A stretch of 64,000 bases of DNA, taken from contig NZ_KQ758617.1 of the NCBI RefSeq assembly GCF_001457035.1, positions 930,001-994,000 on the forward strand. The letters run 5' to 3'. This DNA is from Fictibacillus enclensis (GTDB taxonomy: Bacteria; Bacillota; Bacilli; Bacillales; Fictibacillaceae). The notes below the pieces were generated by a model. The model searched no databases. It had not been told where the DNA came from and worked only from the letters and a program-made list of their open reading frames with translations. Shown here in pieces: positions 8,756-17,902 of the stretch. A program made the translations under genes and the position numbers. Numbering within the stretch: the stretch's first letter is position 1; every line of letters begins with the position of its first letter.

Positions 8756-10045
8756 TTATTCGTAGCCTATTCCTTCATAAATATAGCCAATGGATCTCAT
8801 CTCAGCTGCATCGAGCATGTTTCTCCCGTCAAAAACAATAGGGGACTTCATTTTATTTTTTATATCAGGCCAATCTATATTTTTATAATGAGGCCAGTCC
8901 GTACAGATTAAGATGGCATCTGCATTTGTCATTGCTTCTTCTGGAGAATCTTTTTGAAGAACCTTATCCATTAGATCGCCAGGGAGTTTGGCGACGGGAT
9001 CGTGGACTTCTACCATTGCTCCTTCATTTATTAAGTCTTGTATGATCTTCAAGGATGGCGACTGTCTTATATCATCTGTTTGAGCCTTAAAGGAAAGACC
9101 CAATACAGCCATTTTTTTTGCTGACAAGCTGATTAATCTTGTTTTTATTTTTTTAAAGAGATAGCCCGGCTGATTCTCATTAACCGCATGAACTTTCTCC
9201 AGAATGGAAAGATCGATATTATTTTTCTTTGCCGTATCGATCAAGGCCAGCACATCTTTTGGAAAACAAGATCCCCCATAACCAATACCAGCATCTAAAA
9301 ATAATGGGCCGATTCTTATATCCAACCCAACCCCTTTAGCGATATCCTGCACATTAATATGCAATTTGTCACAAAGTATGGCTATTTCATTAATAAATGA
9401 AATTTTAGTTGCCAAAAATGAATTAGCCGTATATTTAATTAATTCTGCAGCACTTGGTGTAGTAACTATAAATGGTGCCTTTATTCCTTTATATAGCTCT
9501 TGAAGGAGTGCGGTTGCTTGATCATTTTCACTTCCAAGAATGATTCGGTCGGGATAAAGAGCATCGTGTAAAGCACTGCCTTCTCTTAAAAACTCCGGAT
9601 TGGAAACTACGTCAAAAGAAACAGAATCTTTCTTTGTAATTTCGATCCACCGCTTTACTTGTTTAGAGGTTCCCGCCGGCACAGTGCTTTTGATGACGAT
9701 TATTTTGTATGCATTCAGGTTTGTACCGATAAATTCAGAAGCTTCTCGCAAAAAGTCCAAATTGGCACTTCCATCCTGATTTTGCGGGGTACCGACACAG
9801 ATGAAAATAAGGGGATTATCTTTTATAGCTTTTTGATGATCCATTTCAAAGGTGATGTTTCCAGAAGCTAAGTGCTTAGTTAGCAGCGTATCTAAACCCG
9901 GTTCGTAAAAAAATAGTATTCCTTTCTGTAAACCATTAATTTTCTTTTGATCAACATCTATCACTGTTACCGAATGTCCCAATTCTGCAAATATTAAACC
10001 GGTAGTTGTTCCTACATAACCTGCCCCGATGATTAAAACATTCAA
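8756..10045 (-). CDS. UDP-glucose 6-dehydrogenase
   Basis: Oxidises UDP-glucose to UDP-glucuronate with two NAD+. The 429-residue protein has the Rossmann motif IGAGYVGTTTG, the central STVPAGTS, the catalytic cysteine in GGSCFPKD and the C-terminal LGLSFKAQTDDIRQSP, all standard for the Ugd/TuaD family. Preceded by GGGGGTG. Paired with the UXS gene downstream it forms a two-step UDP-Glc to UDP-GlcA to UDP-Xyl route, although some UDP-GlcA could be used directly. Confidence 0.95.
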   Translation of the reverse strand: MNVLIIGAGYVGTTTGLIFAELGHSVTVIDVDQKKINGLQKGILFFYEPGLDTLLTKHLASGNITFEMDHQKAIKDNPLIFICVGTPQNQDGSANLDFLREASEFIGTNLNAYKIIVIKSTVPAGTSKQVKRWIEITKKDSVSFDVVSNPEFLREGSALHDALYPDRIILGSENDQATALLQELYKGIKAPFIVTTPSAAELIKYTANSFLATKISFINEIAILCDKLHINVQDIAKGVGLDIRIGPLFLDAGIGYGGSCFPKDVLALIDTAKKNNIDLSILEKVHAVNENQPGYLFKKIKTRLISLSAKKMAVLGLSFKAQTDDIRQSPSLKIIQDLINEGAMVEVHDPVAKLPGDLMDKVLQKDSPEEAMTNADAILICTDWPHYKNIDWPDIKNKMKSPIVFDGRNMLDAAEMRSIGYIYEGIGYE

Positions 10046-10151
10046 TTAAACACCCCCGTTAAATTTTAGCTATTTTAAAATATGAATATAACCAATAAAA
10101 GGAAACGGCTATAGCTAAAATAAAACACAGTTCCTGTCTTGAAATTTGTAA

Positions 10152-11153
10152 TTAGTCTTTATATTTTTTAAAGGCACGCCGATCTTCACTAAAGGGATTG
10201 ATAATCTCAGATTGCGCTAAATGATTATTTTTATAAATAGTACGTATTTGATCACTAATCATCCTGCCGTTATCAAAGTAATCATAACTCCATGGAATGT
10301 TTAACAAATCCCGGTGGCCATGATCCTCTAACAATCTTTGATATTTATTCAGTATGTTAATACCGTGGGTGGTTGTTTCATTGTTTATTAAATACAAGGT
10401 GTCAGTTATAAAAGCCAGCCCGGAAAAATGAAAAAATCGTAAAGGTTGGTCATTTACCATATAGTTGCCGCTTGTTTGTGTAATATTTCTTTCAAATAGA
10501 TTCCAATACGCAACATTGTATCCGGGGTGTTTTACATTCATGACTTTATCAAAAAAAACAGGTACAAGATCCATCCACTTTTGTTCATTAAATAACCCTC
10601 TTGGAGGATCGGTATAACAGTAGTGGTTCAACCGGTAACAGTACCAATCCAAAAATTCCAACGACTCTTTGGATCGCTTGAGCGCGATAAAACCAGTATT
10701 GAAATTTCCGGAGTTCAAGAGTGCGAATTCCCCAAATAAATAGGCTGGATTTTTTACGGAATTTAAAATATGCGGTGTTAAAACAATAGAATGTAAGCGA
10801 AGGGCATCCTCAACCTCTATGAAAGGTCCAAAAACTAGGGTATCACTATCCAGGTAAACGACATTTTCTTCTTTTGCATATTTTTGAAAAATATACCGAA
10901 ACAGCTGTCCTTTGCTGAACCCTGCTGTTTCATATTGACTATATTTAAATATCGTTTGTTCAAAATGAAGATATCCCATATCTTTCGCCAAAACGATCTC
11001 ATCAAACAGATCTAATCCATCTACAGAAACAGGAAGATGTTTTTCGATAAGACAGACGACCATTTTTGATTCTGGATGATGCCTTTTAATGGATTGAGCC
11101 AATGCCTTGGCCATTGCAAGGTGGTTCATGCAAACAGAAGTACAGAAAATCAA
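10152..11153 (-). CDS. GT8-like glycosyltransferase (paralog 1)
   Basis: Starts IFCTSVCMNHLAMAKALAQS and has VVYLDSDTLVFGPF (a DxD metal site near residue 100), NTGFIALKR and FHFSGLAF: the layout of GT8-like retaining glycosyltransferases. It is 333 residues long, cytosolic by sequence, and about as long as its neighbour 11150-12169, with which it shares almost every motif. Start is TTG 11153; its first four bases overlap the TGA of the upstream gene, which points to translational coupling. Donor and acceptor unknown. Confidence 0.78.
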   Translation of the reverse strand: MIFCTSVCMNHLAMAKALAQSIKRHHPESKMVVCLIEKHLPVSVDGLDLFDEIVLAKDMGYLHFEQTIFKYSQYETAGFSKGQLFRYIFQKYAKEENVVYLDSDTLVFGPFIEVEDALRLHSIVLTPHILNSVKNPAYLFGEFALLNSGNFNTGFIALKRSKESLEFLDWYCYRLNHYCYTDPPRGLFNEQKWMDLVPVFFDKVMNVKHPGYNVAYWNLFERNITQTSGNYMVNDQPLRFFHFSGLAFITDTLYLINNETTTHGINILNKYQRLLEDHGHRDLLNIPWSYDYFDNGRMISDQIRTIYKNNHLAQSEIINPFSEDRRAFKKYKD

Positions 11154-12169
11154 TGTCCTCTCACCTGCTTTTTTCTTTTACTTAACCGTTTAATGGCTTT
11201 ATTGGTTAATGAATAGGGATTGGTTGTATAAACTTCTAAATTAGGATTATATCTAAATGCAGATCGAGATCCGTCCTCTATCCGTCCCCCATGATCAAAA
11301 AAATTATAACTCCATTCAAAATGGGTAGGGTAGAGGTTTTCATTTTCCTCCATAAGAGCAATGTATTGATGTACAACTTTATATATAGACGGATTGTCTG
11401 GAAGGTTATCTCGGAGAAAATGTAATGTTGAAAAATGAAAAAATCTAAAAGGTTCACCGTTAGCATAATATACGCCATCTTTCATGCTGATGCTGCGCTG
11501 GTTTATATTCCAGAACGCCACATTATAACCGTCATGTTTCAGCACATAAATCTTATCAAACAACATTAAGGCTGCTGTTAGCCATCTCTGGTCGGTAAAC
11601 AGTCCTTGTTCCGCATCATTAAAAGCATAGTGTTCAAGTCTTGCTGTCCACCAATCCAGCAATGCTTCTGCTTCCACTGAACGTTTAACTCCAATGTACC
11701 CACCGTTTATGATACCGACTCTCAGAATCAAAATTTCTGCATTTTCCCCCCAAATGGTGTATGTGTTTTTTGGTGGTTCATTATAATGAGGAGTCAATAC
11801 AATGGAATGCGTTTTAAAGGCAGCAAATACTTCATCAAAACGGGAAAAGACTTGAGTATCTGAATCAATATAACTAAAAAATTCTTCATCTTTATACTTG
11901 CTGTAGACATATTTCATAAGTTGTCCTTTACAAGCACATGCTGCTTCGTATTGATTATATTTAAATATAGTGGTTTCAAAGTTTGTAAATCCCATGTCCT
12001 TAGCCAATACCACTTCATGAAAATCCTGGTCGTCCAATAAATGGGCAGGCAAGCTTTTTTCTAGCAAACAAATAACCAATTTACTTTCCGGCATATGCAC
12101 CTTTAGTGATTTGGCCAATATCTTTGCCTTTGCCAAATGATTTAAACAGACGGATGTACAAAAAATCAT
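11150..12169 (-). CDS. GT8-like glycosyltransferase (paralog 2)
   Basis: Tandem duplicate of the product of 10152-11153: IFCTSVCLNHLAKAKILAKS at the N-terminus, FSYIDSDTQVFSRF (DxD), NGGYIGVKRS, DGYNVAFWNINQRS and FRFFHFSTLHF. The C-terminal YNFFDHGGRI matches YDYFDNGRMI in its twin. It is 339 residues with a basic tail (KRLSKRKKQ). Reading is coupled to the next gene by a 4-nt overlap, and 13 nt separates it from the nucleotidyltransferase gene upstream. Probably adds a sugar to the same glycan; substrate not deducible. Confidence 0.78.
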   Translation of the reverse strand: MIFCTSVCLNHLAKAKILAKSLKVHMPESKLVICLLEKSLPAHLLDDQDFHEVVLAKDMGFTNFETTIFKYNQYEAACACKGQLMKYVYSKYKDEEFFSYIDSDTQVFSRFDEVFAAFKTHSIVLTPHYNEPPKNTYTIWGENAEILILRVGIINGGYIGVKRSVEAEALLDWWTARLEHYAFNDAEQGLFTDQRWLTAALMLFDKIYVLKHDGYNVAFWNINQRSISMKDGVYYANGEPFRFFHFSTLHFLRDNLPDNPSIYKVVHQYIALMEENENLYPTHFEWSYNFFDHGGRIEDGSRSAFRYNPNLEVYTTNPYSLTNKAIKRLSKRKKQVRGH

Positions 12170-12182
12170 ATTTCACATCACC

Positions 12183-13208
12183 TTACTTGGAAATTATTTT
12201 AGTGTCATCAAAAAAAAGGCATTCAATGGAAGCGTTTTCTATGTTCAGTTTATCGATTTTAGTGCCTTTTCCGAAAATACTGTGGGTAATTAGTGAAGAT
12301 ACATCACTTACATAAACATTTTCCAAAACTATACTGTCTTGAATCCTGCAGTTATCTATAACGGTACCCTGTGAAACAGATACATACGGACCTATGGTCG
12401 AATTTGTTAGCACACAGTTTTTATCAATATGAACGGGCGGAATCAACTTGCAGTTTTTGATGGTGGTTGAAGGATCCGCTGTCTCCACAGATCGATTCAG
12501 GGAATCTAAAACCCAGCGGTTTGCTTCAAACCATCGTTCTATTGTGCCTACATCGGAATATTTCTTATTAGTCATTTGGTAAGAGATAGTATATTGATGA
12601 TCGATTAACCATTGAATCGCGTCTGTAATTTCGTATTCTCCCCTTGAGGAGGGCTGTATATGGTTAATGGCAGTGAGCACATTGGAGTCAAACGCATATG
12701 CACCAATTATGGCAAGATTTGATGCTGAATTTGTTGGTTTTTCTTCTACTTTTATAATTTGATTGTTTTCTACATAGGCGATTCCATAATCACAAGGATT
12801 AGAGACCTTTGTGATCAGTACAGCACCGTTTATTGAATTCGACAGGATCGTTTCTTTAAGGGATAAAAGCGATTCATTGATTAAGTTATCTCCCAATAAA
12901 AGAATAAATGGCTCCGTCTTCAAAAAATCTGCTGCTTGCTTCACCGCATCTCCGATTCCATTTGCTTTGATCTGATAAATCAGTGTAATGGAAGTATTGT
13001 CGGACGGTCGATGATCTATATACTCACAAACATCTTTTTGTGCAGGGTTTAATACAATGCCTATTTCGTTAATGCCTATTTTTTTCAGGCTTTCAATACA
13101 ATATTCCAGTAAGGGCTTATTAGCAACTGGGATTAGGGTTTTGGCCCTTGATAACGAAAAAGGCTGGAGTCTTGTACCTTTTCCGGCAACTAAAATTAAT
13201 CCTTTCAA
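12183..13208 (-). CDS. Glucose-1-phosphate nucleotidyltransferase (RmlA-long type)
   Basis: First gene of the reverse operon. The N-terminal nucleotidyltransferase domain shows LILVAGKGTRLQPFS, the sugar-nucleotide site KTLIPVANKPLLEY, LLLGDNLI and VEEKP. About 100 C-terminal residues form a left-handed beta-helix (repeats such as IKNCKLI, LTNSTIG, IDNCRIQ). This two-domain form is usually annotated as long glucose-1-phosphate thymidylyltransferase; UTP use cannot be excluded and would better suit the UDP-sugar enzymes here, as no rmlB/C/D genes are visible. Start is TTG 13208 with GGTGGTG 9 nt upstream. Confidence 0.82.
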   Translation of the reverse strand: MKGLILVAGKGTRLQPFSLSRAKTLIPVANKPLLEYCIESLKKIGINEIGIVLNPAQKDVCEYIDHRPSDNTSITLIYQIKANGIGDAVKQAADFLKTEPFILLLGDNLINESLLSLKETILSNSINGAVLITKVSNPCDYGIAYVENNQIIKVEEKPTNSASNLAIIGAYAFDSNVLTAINHIQPSSRGEYEITDAIQWLIDHQYTISYQMTNKKYSDVGTIERWFEANRWVLDSLNRSVETADPSTTIKNCKLIPPVHIDKNCVLTNSTIGPYVSVSQGTVIDNCRIQDSIVLENVYVSDVSSLITHSIFGKGTKIDKLNIENASIECLFFDDTKIISK

Positions 13209-13264
13209 TAAAAAAACACCACCAGACTGACTATTAGTTTTTTATCTATCATAAAAATATATGT

Positions 13265-13292
13265 TACATTATGCATTTAAACTGAAAAACGT
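13265..13292 (-). promoter_or_regulatory. Sigma-K-type promoter of the reverse sugar operon
   Basis: On the minus strand, AC (complement of 13291-13292), 17 nt, then CATAATGTA (complement of 13265-13273), a full match to the sigma-K consensus AC-N16/17-CATAnnnTA. It lies 57 nt upstream of the TTG at 13208. Sigma-K is the late mother-cell sigma factor that drives coat and exosporium genes. Confidence 0.6.
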
Positions 13293-13317
13293 TACTTAAA
13301 TAGGTGATTTCTAAGGA

Positions 13318-13335
13318 CATAAAATCTATTTTATG
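13318..13335. other. Perfect 18-bp palindrome between divergent sugar operons
   Basis: CATAAAAT-CT-ATTTTATG is a perfect inverted repeat. Each arm also resembles a sigma-K -10 box: CATAAAATA on the minus strand with AC 15 nt upstream. It could be an operator or a secondary promoter pair. Confidence 0.4.
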
Positions 13336-13407
13336 CCCAACCAATATGTAGTCTTTGGAATAATTTAAAAGAGAAAGAGGATTATTATTTGAGGTGAGAG
13401 CAAATAA

Positions 13408-14064
13408 ATGTATTCAAAAGAGTTCTTTAAAAGCAAAAGGGAAGATTCATTATCATCCGCACATGGGGTTGTCCCCATCGTAATGGAATTAATCCAGCCA
13501 AAATCAGTTTTAGATGTTGGATGTGGGACGGGAACGTGGTTAACCGTATTTAAGAAGAAATATAGAATAAGAGATATTCTTGGCGTTGATGGTGATTATG
13601 TGGACAGAAGGCAGCTGGATATACCGAGAAGAAAGTTCTTCCCGTATAACTTGGAGAATCATCTTGATTTAGGAAGAACATTTGATTTGGTCATGTCTCT
13701 TGAAGTAGCTGAACATCTGCCTGAACATTGTGCTGAAACCTTTGTACAATCCCTTGTGAATCATGGTTCAGTTGTATTATTTTCAGCAGCTATACCTGAT
13801 CAGGGCGGTGATCACCATGTAAACGAACAGTGGCCGGATTATTGGATAGAAAAATTTAAGAAACACGATTTCCTGGTCATTGACTGTATAAGAGATAAGG
13901 TGTGGAACAGTGATACAGTTGGATGGTGGTATGCTCAAAATATGTTTTTATTCGTAAATAGGTCATATTTATTTAACCACCCGGTTCTGTTGTCTCTTTA
14001 TGAAGATGTTAATCCGGTATTATTAAATAAAGTACACCCCAATAACCAGTTATCGTCTTTATGA
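13408..14064 (+). CDS. Class I SAM-dependent methyltransferase
   Basis: A 218-residue methyltransferase with VLDVGCGTGTWL (SAM-binding motif I) near residue 31, GVDGDYVD (motif II acid) and FDLVMSLEVAEHLPE, typical of the Methyltransf_11/23 type. The C-terminal part DQGGDHHVNEQWPDYWIEKF resembles methyltransferases encoded beside sugar genes. GAGGTGAG precedes the ATG by 9 nt. It opens the second forward block, divergent from the reverse operon. Likely methylates a sugar or a glycan end group; target not known. Confidence 0.85.
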   Translation: MYSKEFFKSKREDSLSSAHGVVPIVMELIQPKSVLDVGCGTGTWLTVFKKKYRIRDILGVDGDYVDRRQLDIPRRKFFPYNLENHLDLGRTFDLVMSLEVAEHLPEHCAETFVQSLVNHGSVVLFSAAIPDQGGDHHVNEQWPDYWIEKFKKHDFLVIDCIRDKVWNSDTVGWWYAQNMFLFVNRSYLFNHPVLLSLYEDVNPVLLNKVHPNNQLSSL

Positions 14065-14100
14065 GATTGGATAAGAATAATGAAGAACATGGAGCGGTTT

Positions 14101-14901
14101 ATGAAAAATTATGATGTCACGGTTTTGATCCCTTCCTATAATCCTGGAATGTTTTTAAAGGATGCGTTGGAAAGTGTGTTCAGGCAAACGTACAATAAAT
14201 GGAAAATTGTATTGGTGGATGATGCCTCCACAGATAAAAGCCTTGCTTCTGTCGAGCACTATTTAAATGATCCCAGGGTTACATTAATTCGTTTGAAAGA
14301 AAATGTCGGTCAGTCAAAAGCACAAAACGAGGGTCTAGCCGTTATTGATACACCTTATATAATGAAGCTTGATGCAGATGATTGGCTTTTTATTGATACC
14401 ATTGAAAAACTAAGAAATGAAGCAGAAAAGGTTTCAGAGCAAGTGGCACTGATTTGGGGCAATAAAACCGATGTTTATGAAGATCGAGAAGGGAACAAAT
14501 TATTGGAAGTCCCTCGCATTGGTGGACGTTCCTATAGTGATAGGTATGAATTTTTATTATCTAACGATGTACCTTTTCCCCGTTTTTATAGAACGTCAGC
14601 TCTGAAACAAGTAGGTGGATGGCCGACCGATGATCCATGGGATGGACGTCATCTTGAAGATAAACGAATGGATGCCTTGCTTATTGAACATTTTACTATT
14701 CACTGGATCGATGAGATGCTCTATAATTACAGGCAGCATGCAAATAATGCCACAAAAAAAATAGATCTTTATAATGAAGTTTTTGAATGGCACATCTATC
14801 ATACGTTAAAAAAATGGGGTGATTTATATCGCCCTGTTTTTAGAAAATATTGTGGCTGGCAGCAGCTGGCACAACTGCTGCCAAAGCAAAATCCTGTATA
14901 A
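14101..14901 (+). CDS. GT2 glycosyltransferase (short form, paralog C)
   Basis: Third member of the short GT2 trio: DVTVLIPSYNPGMFLKDALE, VDDASTDKS, MKLDADDW, FYRTSALKQVGGWPTDDP, HLEDKRMDALLI and a C-terminal KWGDLYRPVFRK. It is closest to 6868-7668. I use ATG 14101 (GGAG 6 nt upstream), aligning it with the paralogs, not the earlier ATG at 14080. A terminator overlaps its stop codon, separating it from the mutase gene. Confidence 0.85.
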   Translation: MKNYDVTVLIPSYNPGMFLKDALESVFRQTYNKWKIVLVDDASTDKSLASVEHYLNDPRVTLIRLKENVGQSKAQNEGLAVIDTPYIMKLDADDWLFIDTIEKLRNEAEKVSEQVALIWGNKTDVYEDREGNKLLEVPRIGGRSYSDRYEFLLSNDVPFPRFYRTSALKQVGGWPTDDPWDGRHLEDKRMDALLIEHFTIHWIDEMLYNYRQHANNATKKIDLYNEVFEWHIYHTLKKWGDLYRPVFRKYCGWQQLAQLLPKQNPV

Positions 14902-14916
14902 AAACAGGATTTTTTC
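14888..14916 (+). terminator. Terminator overlapping the GT2 stop codon
   Basis: AATCCTGT pairs with ACAGGATT, followed by a T-run. Confidence 0.8.
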
Positions 14917-14996
14917 TTTTATTCCCTTGGGATATACATAGGAATCTCCTTTGTTGCATACATAAAGCATATAATCCCAATTCTGGGGAGGAAAAG

Positions 14997-16124
14997 ATGA
15001 AATTCGATTATTTAATTGTAGGAGCGGGTTTCTCAGGTTGTGTAATGGCTGAAAGAATTTCCAGTATATTGGGGAAGAGGGTTCTAATTGTAGAACAAAG
15101 GAATCATATTGCAGGGAATGCCTATGATTATTTTGATGAAAATGGAGTTCTCGTTCATAAATTTGGTCCGCATATTTTTCACACGAATTCGAAGAAAGTA
15201 TGGGATTATCTTTCAACCTATACGGAATGGACTCCATATTATCACAAAGTGCTTGGTATGCTTGATGGAGAAATGGTACCCATTCCCTTTAACCTCAACA
15301 CCCTAAATCAACTATTTCCTTCAACAAGTACGAAAGCAATTGAAGATGCCCTGTTGGACCAATATAAGTTTGGTGAAAAGATAACGATACAACAGCTTCA
15401 AAATAACAAAAATAAACAGCTGAAAGCTCTCGCAGATTACATTTATGAAAAGGTATTTCATGGATATACCGTAAAACAATGGGGATTAAAACCCGAAGAT
15501 CTGGATCCGTCTGTAACAGGACGGGTACCTGTCATAATCTCTAGAGACAATCGGTACTTTCAAGATAAATATCAAGCACTTCCAAAGCATGGATATACTG
15601 AAATGTTTAGGAGAATGCTAAACAGCCCAAACATCAAAGTATTGTTAAATACCGACTACAAAGAAATCATAACAGATGTTCATTATAACAAACTAATTTT
15701 TACCGGCCCTATCGATATGTATTTTGACTATAAATTTGGCCAACTGCCCTACAGAAGCTTACGGTTCGAATTTGAATTCCACAATAAGGAGGAATTCCAA
15801 GAAGCAGGCCAGATCAATTATCCAAATGAGTATGAATTTACGCGTATTACGGAATTTAAAAAATTAACACACCAAAAGAACATCCTGGGAACAACGATTG
15901 CAAGAGAATATCCGGAAGCCTATAAAATAGGCATTAATGACCCATATTATCCGGTTCCCAAAAAAGAATACAGGGAGCAATATAGGTTATATGAAACGGA
16001 AGCGCAAACGATTAAAGACAAAGTGATTTTTGCCGGAAGATTGGCAGAATACAAGTATTATAATATGGACCAAATCGTAGGCAGGGCTCTGCACTTATTC
16101 GAAAAAGAAATTAATGCAGGATAG
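14997..16124 (+). CDS. glf: UDP-galactopyranose mutase
   Basis: Flavoenzyme that interconverts UDP-galactopyranose and UDP-galactofuranose. The 375-residue protein has the FAD motif VGAGFSGCVMAERI, the family signature FGPHIFHTNSKKVW, YEKVFHGYTVKQWG, and a C-terminal GRLAEYKYYNMDQ. I start at ATG 14997 (GGGGAGG 6 nt upstream); the frame stays open further upstream without a start site. It is followed after 31 nt by a second galE, so the pair can make UDP-Galf from UDP-Glc. Galactofuranose is known from cell-surface glycans; on spores it would be unusual. Confidence 0.93.
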   Translation: MKFDYLIVGAGFSGCVMAERISSILGKRVLIVEQRNHIAGNAYDYFDENGVLVHKFGPHIFHTNSKKVWDYLSTYTEWTPYYHKVLGMLDGEMVPIPFNLNTLNQLFPSTSTKAIEDALLDQYKFGEKITIQQLQNNKNKQLKALADYIYEKVFHGYTVKQWGLKPEDLDPSVTGRVPVIISRDNRYFQDKYQALPKHGYTEMFRRMLNSPNIKVLLNTDYKEIITDVHYNKLIFTGPIDMYFDYKFGQLPYRSLRFEFEFHNKEEFQEAGQINYPNEYEFTRITEFKKLTHQKNILGTTIAREYPEAYKIGINDPYYPVPKKEYREQYRLYETEAQTIKDKVIFAGRLAEYKYYNMDQIVGRALHLFEKEINAG

Positions 16125-16155
16125 GATAATAAATGAGGAGAATAGGAGAGTTGCC

Positions 16156-17145
16156 ATGATTCTTGTGACAGGCGGGGCAGGATACATTGGGAGTCACGTA
16201 GTCAAAGCCTTAATCATGAAAAATTATCAGGTTGTCGTAATTGATAATTTGTCAACAGGCAATCAGGAAGCGATAGATCCTAAAGCAATATTTGTAAAAG
16301 GGGATGTAAGGAACCCTAAAGACTTAGGGGAAATCTTTTCAAAATATTCTGTTCGTGCAGTTATGCATTTTGCAGCAAATGCGTACGTAGGAGAGTCGGT
16401 TGAAAAACCTGCAGTATATTATAGCAATAACGTCAATGGAATGATAACCCTATTGAAGATGATGGTGCAATATCATGTTAAGAAAATAGTTTTCTCCTCT
16501 TCATGTGCCGTTTACGGGAAACCACCCTGCAAGATAATAAATGAAAATACACCTGCAATGCCCATTAATCCTTATGGTTGGACAAAATTAATCGGTGAGC
16601 AGCTTTTAAAAGACTTTTCAACAGCCTATTCACTAAAATATATTGCTCTGCGGTATTTTAATGTGGCAGGTGCCATTGGCTCGGGAGAATTGGGAGAGGA
16701 CCATACACCGGAGACCCATTTGATTCCCAATATATTAAAGCATTTACTGGGCGAGACGAAAAAAATTTTTGTGTTTGGCAATGATTATGAAACAAAAGAC
16801 GGTACCTGCATTAGAGATTATATCCATGTTACAGACTTAAGTAATGCCCACCTCCTTGCACTTGAAGCACTGCTGGACAGCAGTGTTGCCAACAGAGTTT
16901 ATAACGTAGGGAATGAAAAAGGAATAAGCGTGAATGAAATCATAAAAATGTGCGAAACGATCACCGGCAGGAAAGCAGCTGTGGAGTATGCAAAAAGGCG
17001 TGAGGGAGATCCTCCTGCACTCATCGCCAGTGCAGAATTATTGAAAAAAGAGTTTAACTGGAAGGCACAGTTTGACCTGAAAGATATGATTGAATCCGCA
17101 TGGCAGTGGTTTTTACATCATCCAACAGGGTATAAAAAAATCTGA
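16156..17145 (+). CDS. galE: UDP-glucose 4-epimerase (second copy)
   Basis: A 329-residue extended SDR with TGGAGYIGSHV, FSSSCAVYG, catalytic YGWTK and CIRDYIHVTDLSNAH. It is clearly diverged from the epimerase at 2438 and lacks its longer N-terminal insert. ATG 16156 follows AGGAG; upstream in-frame codons from 16114 overlap the mutase gene. The mutase/epimerase pairing suggests it feeds UDP-galactose to the mutase. Activity on UDP-GlcNAc cannot be ruled out from sequence. Confidence 0.9.
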   Translation: MILVTGGAGYIGSHVVKALIMKNYQVVVIDNLSTGNQEAIDPKAIFVKGDVRNPKDLGEIFSKYSVRAVMHFAANAYVGESVEKPAVYYSNNVNGMITLLKMMVQYHVKKIVFSSSCAVYGKPPCKIINENTPAMPINPYGWTKLIGEQLLKDFSTAYSLKYIALRYFNVAGAIGSGELGEDHTPETHLIPNILKHLLGETKKIFVFGNDYETKDGTCIRDYIHVTDLSNAHLLALEALLDSSVANRVYNVGNEKGISVNEIIKMCETITGRKAAVEYAKRREGDPPALIASAELLKKEFNWKAQFDLKDMIESAWQWFLHHPTGYKKI

Positions 17146-17161
17146 ATAGAAAGGGGATTAT

Positions 17162-17872
17162 ATGGTATCAGTCATAACCTGTACAATTAGGGACTCCTGC
17201 ATGGAAAATATATTTGATAATTACAAGAATCAAAATTACGATCCAAAAGAATTAATTATTGTACTGAATCAAGATAGTATGTGTTTACAAAAATGGCTTG
17301 AAAAGGCAAAAAATTATGATAATGTGTCTGTTTACCAAGTCCCCCAGCATACCTCTTTAGGCAATTGCATCAATCTCGCTGTGGGGCACGCAAAATATGA
17401 TGTTATTGCAAACTTTGAGGATGACGATTATTATGCGCCAACCTATCTTCAAGATTCTCTTTCTGAAATGAAAACAGCGAAAGCGGATGTTATAGGAAAG
17501 ACATCGGTATATATATACTTAAAAAATAAACAAGTATTGGCTGTTTTCAATCCAGGCAATGAAAACCAATATGTTAATGATCAAACCAGCTTTGCAAAGC
17601 AATATTTGCAGGGAGGTACGTTAGTATTTTATAAAGCAATTTTGGATCAAGTAAGGTTTCCGGATCAGATCAAAGAAGTAGACCGGATTTTTTGCAGAGA
17701 TTGTGTGAAGGCGGGGTTGAGGGTTTACTCAACAACAAAAGAAAATTTCACCTACTTAAGGAATGATGATCAGGAACAGCATACATGGAAGGTGCCGGTG
17801 GATGTTATTTTAAGTATAAGCCAATTTATTACGAAGACTGATGATTTCAAACCGTTTGTTTCAAAGTTTTGA
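17162..17872 (+). CDS. Divergent GT2-type glycosyltransferase (tandem copy 1)
   Basis: A 236-residue protein opening VSVITCTIRDSCMENIFDNY, a variant of the GT2 start in which the usual PVYN is replaced by TCTIRD. It keeps ELIIVLNQD, the metal-binding FEDDDYYAP near residue 89 and GGTLVFYKAIL. Its twin at 17903 shares the same motifs and a C-terminal HTWK/HTWR segment. Glycosyltransferases of this clade occur beside spore genes in other Bacillaceae, as I recall. Cytosolic by sequence. Donor unknown. Confidence 0.75.
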   Translation: MVSVITCTIRDSCMENIFDNYKNQNYDPKELIIVLNQDSMCLQKWLEKAKNYDNVSVYQVPQHTSLGNCINLAVGHAKYDVIANFEDDDYYAPTYLQDSLSEMKTAKADVIGKTSVYIYLKNKQVLAVFNPGNENQYVNDQTSFAKQYLQGGTLVFYKAILDQVRFPDQIKEVDRIFCRDCVKAGLRVYSTTKENFTYLRNDDQEQHTWKVPVDVILSISQFITKTDDFKPFVSKF

Positions 17873-17902
17873 TGTCGTTTATCAGGAACAGAGGAGGCTT
17901 TT

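Noticed and set aside
10152-13208. Reverse sugar operon as teichuronic acid or capsule synthesis
   Set aside because: UDP-glucose dehydrogenase alone suggests tua-like function, but there is no polymerase, flippase or priming transferase, and the promoter looks sigma-K-dependent.
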